This document shows positions 1 to 5,017 of a DNA stretch of 9,679 nt, one piece after another. A model generated the notes under the pieces. It saw nothing but the letters and a program-made list of their open reading frames with translations, searched no databases and had not been told where the DNA came from. Both the position numbers and the translations under genes were made by a program. Position 1 is the stretch's first letter. Each line of letters starts with the position of its first letter. This DNA comes from Oscillospiraceae bacterium (GTDB lineage: Bacteria; Bacillota_A; Clostridia; Oscillospirales; Oscillospiraceae): NCBI GenBank assembly GCA_017550765.1, contig JAFZOC010000012.1:1-9679 (forward strand). The letters run 5' to 3'.

Positions 1-348
<348 letters not shown>

Positions 349-365
349 TCTGCATCGATCGAGAA

Positions 366-387
366 AGGCGGCCCTCCCGGGCCGCCT
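366..387 (+). repeat. left copy of 22-bp direct repeat (half of the split asnS terminator)
   Basis: This 22-bp sequence recurs exactly at 592-613. It is itself a hairpin: an 8-bp GC stem (367-374 with 379-386) and a 4-base loop. The left copy is preceded by a short A run (GAGAAA) but followed by GAGACTGTC, so it lacks the T run of an intrinsic terminator. The right copy has the T run but not the A run. Joining the left flank to the right flank rebuilds one ordinary intrinsic terminator just after asnS. I infer that an element was inserted here and the hairpin was duplicated. Confidence 0.75.
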
Positions 388-591
388 GAGACTGTCAAAA
401 AAATCGTTGCAGCGGCAGATGACAGAGCAGCGGGGGAGCTCGAGGGGGGCAAGGCCCGCCTCGAATCAGATAGCCCGCCGCTCGAAAAGCCTTGTTTTGC
501 AAGGCTTTTCGAAAACAGCATTTTGTGTTCGGCCAAAATGCTCGGCGGGGAAGCGCGGTCAAAAAAGCCCCCGGACTTATTTGACAAGCTG
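388..591. mobile_element. about 204-bp MITE-like palindromic element with terminal inverted repeats
   Basis: Non-coding block between the two exact 22-bp repeats. Its ends are imperfect inverted repeats: the left end (388-404, GAGACTGTCAAAAAAAT) and the reverse complement of the right end (575-591, CAGCTTGTCAAATAAGT) agree at 12 of 17 positions, sharing TGTCAAA. Inside are three successive hairpins: 440-450 with 454-464 (one mismatch), 482-494 with 500-512 (13 bp perfect, 5-base loop), and 517-525 with 534-542 (9 bp perfect, 8-base loop). No transposase is encoded, so any movement would be non-autonomous. Short antisense frames cross it but show no recognisable protein. The family is not identified; a structured RNA or a REP-like element are alternatives. 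Confidence 0.6.
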
Positions 592-617
592 AGGCGGCCC
601 TCCCGGGCCGCCTTTTC
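592..617 (+). terminator. right copy of the repeat, intrinsic terminator
   Basis: Perfect 8-bp GC stem (593-600 with 605-612), loop TCCC, followed by TTTTCC and a further T-rich run at 621-625. This would end transcription coming from asnS. Its stem-loop is identical to the copy at 366-387. From here to the next gene (618-679) I see no convincing promoter. Confidence 0.75.
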
Positions 618-679
618 CGCTTTTTCATCGGTCAGCCGCAGGCGCCGGCGTACCAGTCAGGTCTTCGGGAGAGGATGAC

Positions 680-2269
680 ATGAGAGCCTTCAAGATCACG
701 CTGCTGCTCTTTCTGGTCCTGATCATCGGGATCTTCGGGATCTTTCTCGGACTGTATCTGTCTGACACGACCCTGGAGGAGAGCGAGCTGCCCATCCCCT
801 TTATCAATACGCCGACGCCTCCGCCGCCCGTGCTGGAGCCGCTGCCGCAGCTGGCCCTCTCCCCCGTCTGGCCGCGGGAGGAACAGCTGGACCAGTTCTA
901 CGCCGCCTGCTGGTCCTACGAGAAAGACGGGCCCTGCGTATCCGACGGCGAGACGGCCAGTCAGGATATGACCGTCCGTCTGCTGGACCTGGACGCTCTG
1001 GCAGGCGCCGGGATGCGCCAGGAGCTGCAGGAGCGTCTGAAAGAGCGGGTCGAGGCGGCCGCCCGCCCGGACGAGATCTATCTGGAGGACCGCCGGTTCC
1101 GTCCGGAACTGCTGGAACAGGTCTACGAGGAACTGCTGGGAGAGCGCCTGTCCCACCCGGAGGACTGGATCCGGCAGGAGCGCGTCCGGCTGCGCTACGT
1201 CTATACCGAGAGCGGCTGGGAACTGCGCAACGGGGAGGATCTCTATCCCGGTCTGCCCGACGTCGGGGCGCTCTACAGTGCGGCGACCCAGGACCTGCCC
1301 TATATCCCCCTGCACTACCGCATCGCGGAGGAGGCCCTCTGCGCGCCGGCGCCGGTGGAGGACCGCTTTCTCGTCACCGACGATCCCGCCGAGATCCTGG
1401 CGCTGTTGGAGACGCCGGAGGCCCGGGCCCTCATCGGGGAGGAACAGCTGGTCTGGAACGCAGACATCCCCTTCATCGCCGGGCGGCCGATCCGCTGCTA
1501 TCTGGACGAGACGATCCTCTGCATCGTCTGGCAGGAGCCGGAGGCCCAGGCGGTGGGCACCTTCACCGAGGTCTTCATCGCCGACGGCTCTCAGTTCCGG
1601 CGCAAGATCTCCAGCGACGAGCCCTGGAGCCTGTGGTTCGAGACGACCACGTCCTTCTCCCGCAAGGCCAACGCCGTGGTCGCCCTGGGCGGGGACTTCT
1701 ACTATCACGGCCGCGACTGCGGCGTGTCGGTCTATCAGCGGCAGATCATCCGCTTCCGGCCCGACAACGCCGACACCTGCTTCATCACTGCCGACGGGGA
1801 CCTGCTCTTCCGCTACATGGGCGACGACACCGGCCGGGAGGATACGGAGCAGTTCCTGCGGGACAACGACGTGCTGTTCTCCCTGGCCTTCGGGCCGGTG
1901 CTCATCGACGACGGCGTGGACGTGACGCCCGAGACCTATATCTGGGGCGAGGTGCGGGACTACTACGCCCGCAGCGCCCTGGGCCTGCTGGGGCGGCACC
2001 ACTATCTCTGCATGAACATCAACTGCGATCCCCGTGTGCCCGCGCTGGACCACCTGCCAAACCTGCGGGACGCGGCCAACGCCATGGTCCGCCGCGGCTG
2101 CTGGAAAGCCTATACCCTGGACGGCGGCCAGACCGCCTCCACCGCCTTCCATTTCCAGCTGATCAATCCCGTGCAGTACGGCCGGGAGAAACCGATCAGC
2201 GACATCATCTACTTCGCCTCGGCGCTGCCGGAAGATCAGGGGCGGGAAACAGCAGATCCAACGTCATAA
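680..2269 (+). CDS. membrane-anchored phosphodiester glycosidase (NAGPA) domain protein
   Basis: 529 residues. The start ATG follows GGGAGAGGA with about 5 bases of spacing. An uncleaved signal anchor is likely: hydrophobic residues 7-27 after a short basic head, no lipobox cysteine, then a proline-rich linker (about 37-56, with TPPPPV), placing the rest outside the cell. Residues 62-210 form a charged, mostly helical region I cannot assign. The C-terminal half resembles phosphodiester glycosidase domains (PF09992): ALGGDFYYHG at 335-344 near the NGxF position, ARSALGLLG at 430-438 like the RTAIG strand, KAYTLDGGQTAST at 476-488 like the LDGGGSST loop, and REKPISDIIYF at 502-512 like the conserved tail. 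Family members cleave sugar phosphodiester linkages; the substrate here is unknown. The loop is DGGQTAST, so chemistry may differ. It is apparently monocistronic, between two terminators. Confidence 0.72.
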   Translation: MRAFKITLLLFLVLIIGIFGIFLGLYLSDTTLEESELPIPFINTPTPPPPVLEPLPQLALSPVWPREEQLDQFYAACWSYEKDGPCVSDGETASQDMTVRLLDLDALAGAGMRQELQERLKERVEAAARPDEIYLEDRRFRPELLEQVYEELLGERLSHPEDWIRQERVRLRYVYTESGWELRNGEDLYPGLPDVGALYSAATQDLPYIPLHYRIAEEALCAPAPVEDRFLVTDDPAEILALLETPEARALIGEEQLVWNADIPFIAGRPIRCYLDETILCIVWQEPEAQAVGTFTEVFIADGSQFRRKISSDEPWSLWFETTTSFSRKANAVVALGGDFYYHGRDCGVSVYQRQIIRFRPDNADTCFITADGDLLFRYMGDDTGREDTEQFLRDNDVLFSLAFGPVLIDDGVDVTPETYIWGEVRDYYARSALGLLGRHHYLCMNINCDPRVPALDHLPNLRDAANAMVRRGCWKAYTLDGGQTASTAFHFQLINPVQYGREKPISDIIYFASALPEDQGRETADPTS

Positions 2270-2292
2270 AAGTCAGACATGGCAGACACGGA

Positions 2293-2328
2293 AAGGCGAG
2301 AGGGAGACCCTCTCGCCTTATTCGTTTT
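2293..2328 (+). terminator. intrinsic terminator, possibly bidirectional
   Basis: Perfect 12-bp stem (2293-2304 with 2308-2319), 3-base loop AGA, then ATTCGTTTT on the plus strand. It lies 24 bases after the glycosidase-like gene stop. Read on the minus strand, the same hairpin follows the membrane-protein gene ending at 2347 and ends in TTT, so it could serve both convergent units. Confidence 0.85.
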
Positions 2329-2346
2329 GTGATATCTGCACACTTC

Positions 2347-2652
2347 TTAAAACACCTGGCGTCGATCCTTCTCTTTGATCACTCCGATCCCGACCAGAAA
2401 TGAAAGGCCATATCCGATCACACAAAAGATCCCGAAAAGGGCGAAGGGTATCATGAGCCAGGAGAATGGTCTTGAAAAGACCTCTATGGCAGCCCAGATC
2501 CAAGCCCCGAGGGCGACGGCGCTGCCTATGGTCGGAAGAATGACCACCGCAAGAACGCCGACGAACATCACGACAGGAGACCAAGGGATGGGGATGGGAA
2601 GAAAGAAGAAAGAAAGTGCACTTCCGAGATAGAATACGATCTTTCTGAACAT
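2347..2652 (-). CDS. small multi-pass membrane protein, function unknown
   Basis: 101 residues. The ATG at 2652 is chosen because AAAGGAGGT lies 5-6 bases before it, an almost ideal ribosome binding site; the frame stays open upstream, but that part reads as non-coding. The protein is mostly hydrophobic: stretches at about 5-20, 24-39, 40-56 and 66-92 suggest three or four membrane segments. It has a proline-rich turn (LPIPIPWSP) at 18-26 and a basic tail KEKDRRQVF. I do not recognise a family. It lies 77 bases downstream of the alpha-CTD-like gene on the same strand with no terminator between them, so it is probably the second gene of the riboswitch-controlled unit. A TATGAT at 2688-2683 with a preceding TG could give it a weak promoter of its own. 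Confidence 0.75.
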   Translation of the reverse strand: MFRKIVFYLGSALSFFFLPIPIPWSPVVMFVGVLAVVILPTIGSAVALGAWIWAAIEVFSRPFSWLMIPFALFGIFCVIGYGLSFLVGIGVIKEKDRRQVF

Positions 2653-2729
2653 ACTGACCTCCTTTTTGATCCGGTCTTTCAGATCATAACATGCTGTACT
2701 GTCTGGAAAGAATGCTTGGGATCGATATA

Positions 2730-3293
2730 CTAGATCCTGCTGTTTTGCGTCCTCTCGTCGATCATCCTCTGCCAATACTGCGCTTTTTCTCCCGCTGATA
2801 ATCGATCGTAGCACGCGGAGAAAAAGCTGTGGAGGATCTCCTCCTCGCTTTTCGAGCCGAGATTCCTGATAGAACGCAGGCCGGTCTCGCTGTTGACGGT
2901 CTCATAGAGCGATCCGAACGTGCTGACGCCGGAGCGCATCAGGCAGTTCGACGCTCTGACGGACAGGGGCAGCTCCTGAACTGAGATCCTTTGCATATTG
3001 GATGTGAAAGGGATCTCTGCCCGGATCCCCGGGAACCGTTCCCGAACGAACAGAAACACGTCTCGTCTGGCTGCCTCGTCCCGAAGTCTGACAGCCTCCT
3101 CGGTCACGCAGGGCGGGATCTCCTGCGCAGGGAGCGTTTCTTCCTCCTTCTCTGACGAGGCCATGCTCTTCGGCTTCCAGTCGATCCAGAGCTTCCCGGC
3201 CAGGTGATCTCGATAAGCCCCTTCGTCCAGCCGGAACCAGCCCCAATGGGTGTGGACCACATACCATTCTTCTTGTATAAAAATGCACCTCAT
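2730..3293 (-). CDS. stand-alone protein with an RNA polymerase alpha-CTD-like DNA-binding domain
   Basis: 187 residues. The N-terminal part (1-45) is tryptophan-rich (EEWYVVHTHWGWFRLDEGAY, then KLWIDWKP) and unassigned; 46-100 is charged and probably linker or helix. Residues 103-160 match the C-terminal domain of RNA polymerase alpha: LPLSVRASNCLMRSGVSTFG, then LRSIRNLGSKSEEEI. Aligned by motif to E. coli alpha, R113, N116, N144, G146, K148 and S149 fall on R265, N268, N294, G296, K298 and S299, the residues that contact UP-element DNA. There is no alpha N-terminal assembly domain, so this is not the polymerase subunit. I infer a DNA- or polymerase-associated regulator. The ATG at 3293 has GGGAG 9 bases upstream; extension towards 3524 would run through the riboswitch and promoter. 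Leader control by SAM is predicted. Confidence 0.82.
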   Translation of the reverse strand: MRCIFIQEEWYVVHTHWGWFRLDEGAYRDHLAGKLWIDWKPKSMASSEKEEETLPAQEIPPCVTEEAVRLRDEAARRDVFLFVRERFPGIRAEIPFTSNMQRISVQELPLSVRASNCLMRSGVSTFGSLYETVNSETGLRSIRNLGSKSEEEILHSFFSACYDRLSAGEKAQYWQRMIDERTQNSRI

Positions 3294-3321
3294 TTCTCTG
3301 TACTCCCAGAAAAACAGGCGC

Positions 3322-3347
3322 AAAAATACCAGTCGCGGGACTGGTAT
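3322..3347 (-). terminator. riboswitch expression-platform terminator (attenuator)
   Basis: On the minus strand a perfect 9-bp stem (3347-3339 with 3334-3326) and 4-base loop is followed by four T residues, then GCGCCTGTTTTTC. It begins 2 bases after the 3' strand of riboswitch P1 and ends 28 bases before the ATG at 3293, where an attenuator is expected. I could not find a strong competing antiterminator, so the switching direction (off with SAM, as for most of the clan) is inferred. The palindrome could instead be a protein-binding site. Confidence 0.68.
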
Positions 3348-3349
3348 AG

Positions 3350-3434
3350 ACCTATCGTACAAGCTTTGGCACCTTTCTCTCCGGGAGGTTGCCGTGCGGT
3401 CATCGGGCTTGTCCCTCGCGCAACTCTTATAGGT
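3350..3434 (-). ncRNA. SAM-clan riboswitch (SAM-I or SAM-I/IV type)
   Basis: Read 3434 to 3350, the RNA carries the S-box core in order: AAGAG (3428-3424), GAGGGAC (3417-3411), GCCCGATGA (3408-3400), CGGCAACC, then AAGGTGCCAAAGC ending at 3363. These strings match the SAM-I aptamer core closely. P1 is ACCTAT (3434-3429) pairing with ATAGGT (3355-3350). The loop ACAAGC (3412-3407) is exactly complementary to GCTTGT (3364-3359), a 6-bp pseudoknot at the place expected for the clan. There is no room for the P4 helix of classical SAM-I between the core and P1, so a SAM-I/IV-like form is possible. It binds S-adenosylmethionine in known members. It sits about 46 bases after the predicted transcription start. 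Confidence 0.88.
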
Positions 3435-3486
3435 TTTTTGTTTGATTGTGGATATCTCTGCAGGCCTGTGCACCGACCTTGACGAC

Positions 3487-3515
3487 AGTATAGCACAATA
3501 AGGAGACCTTGTCAA
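3487..3515 (-). promoter_or_regulatory. sigma-A promoter of the riboswitch/alpha-CTD operon
   Basis: On the minus strand: -35 TTGACA (3515-3510), a 17-base spacer, and -10 TATACT (3492-3487) preceded by TG plus one base (extended -10). This is close to the full consensus. It predicts a start near 3480 and a leader of about 187 bases containing the riboswitch and attenuator. Confidence 0.88.
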
Positions 3516-3630
3516 ATGGCCCAAGAGCAGGGCAGTTTGGACCAGGCGGGAGGGGGACCTGTACCAAGCGATCGGATACGATACATGAAGGGGCCGAAGA
3601 TCAGACCGTCAGATCGGATAGAGATACGCA

Positions 3631-3677
3631 AGGAGGAACGAGAGAGGCAGACTTAGCCTGCCTCTCTCGTTCCTCCT
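3631..3677 (-). terminator. 20-bp perfect inverted repeat after psuG, probable terminator hairpin
   Basis: Bases 3631-3650 pair perfectly with 3658-3677 around a 7-base loop; with a 3-base bulge the stem extends by GATAC/GTATC (3623-3627 with 3678-3682). It starts 18 bases beyond the psuG stop on the minus strand. The T tract is poor (CCTCCTTGCG follows), so it may be a transcript-end stabiliser more than an efficient terminator. The arms contain AGGAGGAACGAGAG, resembling the psuG ribosome-binding region. Between here and the promoter at 3515 I see only a near repeat of GATCGGATA (3570-3578 and 3612-3620). Confidence 0.6.
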
Positions 3678-3695
3678 GTATCGTCCTGTTTCGGA

Positions 3696-4616
3696 TCAGC
3701 CGTTCTTCTTTGCCAGCTCTGCCGCGGTGCGGGCGGCCAGGCGGGCGTTGTTCAGCACCAGCTGGATGTTGCTCTCCAGGCTCTCGCCGCCGGTGAGCTC
3801 CACCACCTTGGCCAGCAGGAAGGGCGTGGTCTCCTTGCCGTGGATGCCCTGCTCCTTCGCCTCTTTCAGCGCCTGCTCGATGGCCGCGTCGATGACGGTC
3901 TTCTCCATGGCGTATTCCTCGGGGATGGGATCGGTGACCAGCATGCCGCCCTTGTAGCCAAGATCCCGCTGGGCGCGGAAGATCGCCGCCAGCTCCTCGG
4001 GGGAGTCCACCCGATAATCCACGCCGAAGCCGGATCTGCGGGTGTAGAAGGCGGGCAGCTCGTCGGTGCCGTAGCCGATCACGGGCACGCCCTTGGTCTC
4101 CAGATACTCCAGGGTCAAGCCCAGGTCCAGGATGCTCTTGGCGCCCGCGCAGACCACCATGACGGGGGTCTGGGCCAGTTCCTCCAGGTCGGCGGAGATG
4201 TCCATGGTGGTCTCCGCGCCCCGATGCACGCCGCCGATGCCGCCGGTGGCGAAGATGCCGATGCCGGCCATGTGCGCGATGATCATGGTGGTGGCCACGG
4301 TGGTGGCGCCGTCGGCCTTCCGGGCGACCAGGGCGGGCAGATCCCGGCGGCTGGCCTTGGCGACCTTCCGGCCTGCCTTGCCCAGATACTCGATCTCGTC
4401 CCGGCTGAGCCCCGCCTTCAGGCGGCCGCCGATGATGGCGATCGTTGCGGGCACGGCGCCGTTGTCGCGGATGGTCTGCTCCACCAGAAGGGCGGTCTCC
4501 ACGTTCTTGGGATAGGGCATGCCGTGGGAGATGATCGTACTCTCCAGCGCCACCACGGGCCGGCCTTCTGCCAGGGCCTGCTGCACTTCCGGCGCGATAT
4601 CCAGATATTTGTCCAT
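3696..4616 (-). CDS. psuG: pseudouridine-5'-phosphate glycosidase
   Basis: 306 residues, full length for the family. It reversibly splits pseudouridine 5'-phosphate into uracil and ribose 5-phosphate in the cytosol, the second step of pseudouridine breakdown after the kinase PsuK. The sequence shows VVALESTIISHGMPYPKN (21-38), ATGGIGGVHRGAETTMDISADL (split here: ATGGIGGVHRG 123-133, then DISADL 139-144), CAGAKSILDLG (156-166) and SLESNIQLVLNNA (279-291). E25, D143, K160 and N283 lie at a constant offset of 6 from E. coli E31, D149, K166 and N289: the catalytic lysine and glutamate, the metal-binding aspartate and the active-site asparagine. The ATG at 4616 follows AGGAGG by 7 bases; a longer frame to 4667 lacks a good site. 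No psuK kinase is adjacent; it must lie elsewhere or be missing. Confidence 0.97.
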   Translation of the reverse strand: MDKYLDIAPEVQQALAEGRPVVALESTIISHGMPYPKNVETALLVEQTIRDNGAVPATIAIIGGRLKAGLSRDEIEYLGKAGRKVAKASRRDLPALVARKADGATTVATTMIIAHMAGIGIFATGGIGGVHRGAETTMDISADLEELAQTPVMVVCAGAKSILDLGLTLEYLETKGVPVIGYGTDELPAFYTRRSGFGVDYRVDSPEELAAIFRAQRDLGYKGGMLVTDPIPEEYAMEKTVIDAAIEQALKEAKEQGIHGKETTPFLLAKVVELTGGESLESNIQLVLNNARLAARTAAELAKKNG

Positions 4617-4653
4617 ATATGTTCCTCCTCGTTCGTTCTGATCCAGAGCCTTT

Positions 4654-4681
4654 ATCATACTCATCATATCATAAAAGTCAA
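4654..4681 (-). promoter_or_regulatory. promoter of psuG
   Basis: On the minus strand: -35 TTGACT (4681-4676), a 16-base spacer, -10 TATGAT (4659-4654). The predicted start lies about 30 bases before the psuG ATG. It is divergent from the dnaA promoter, whose -35 starts about 58 bases away. Confidence 0.72.
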
Positions 4682-4738
4682 GTGCTTTTTCCTTCCCGTT
4701 TTCTCTACATTATTTATATATTGATCTTCCTGTCCTTC

Positions 4739-4767
4739 TTGCAAAAGACGGGCTTTTTTGTTATAAT
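4739..4767 (+). promoter_or_regulatory. promoter of dnaA
   Basis: -35 TTGCAA (4739-4744), a 17-base spacer, and -10 TATAAT (4762-4767) with an extended TG element. It lies just right of an AT-rich stretch (4705-4730). I see no DnaA-box-like TCCAC core between psuG and dnaA, so DnaA autoregulation through classical boxes here is not supported. Confidence 0.85.
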
Positions 4768-5017
4768 GACATAATGATGATAGGATGGAATAAAGCCGTC
4801 AGGCGACGTGTCCGACCGCTGTGCGGCCCATCGAAGCCGCCAGACCGCTCTGTCCTGTCTTCCCTGCTCGGCGCGTCGCGCACAGCATCGCAGCGCCGCT
4901 CTGTCGCCGGATCCGGCGTCTGACAGAGATAACGGCCGTGAGGCCGATCGTTCTCGCCACGCGACGATCCCGACGATCCCATCGCCGGAGATCCTGTCTG
5001 GAAAAGGGGTGTCCTGA
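4768..5017 (+). other. long GC-rich structured 5' leader of dnaA
   Basis: About 240 bases separate the predicted start from the dnaA ATG with no convincing coding frame. Visible structure: CTCTGTC (4899-4905) pairing with GACAGAG (4922-4928) around the palindrome GCCGGATCCGGC (4906-4917); GATCGT (4946-4951) with ACGATC (4964-4969); and a tandem 9-bp repeat GACGATCCC (4963-4971, 4972-4980). No known riboswitch core was recognised. It may be a structured mRNA leader or a binding region next to the origin. Confidence 0.5.

Noticed and set aside
395..628. 77-residue antisense frame across the palindromic element.
   Set aside because: It runs through three hairpins and the terminator stem, has no recognisable domain, and is best explained as repeat sequence.
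632..2152. Long antisense frame opposite the glycosidase-like gene (506 residues).
   Set aside because: Low-complexity shadow of a high-GC gene (V/G/L/D/H-rich, no domain); the plus-strand frame has a ribosome binding site, a signal anchor and family motifs.
2653..2814. Upstream extension of the membrane-protein frame to 2814.
   Set aside because: It overlaps the end of the alpha-CTD gene in another frame and includes the strong AAAGGAGGT site that serves the ATG at 2652.
3447..3455. TGTGGATAT, one mismatch from a DnaA box, in the riboswitch leader.
   Set aside because: Isolated single site within a transcribed leader, with no cluster and no AT-rich partner; likely chance.
3204..3482. Plus-strand frame of 92 residues opposite the riboswitch leader.
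   Set aside because: No convincing ribosome binding site or domain, and it lies over conserved aptamer sequence that explains the region better.
3294..3524. Upstream extension of the alpha-CTD frame to an ATG at 3524.
   Set aside because: It would be translated through the promoter, the riboswitch and the attenuator hairpin; the first 77 residues look random, whereas the ATG at 3293 has a plausible ribosome binding site.
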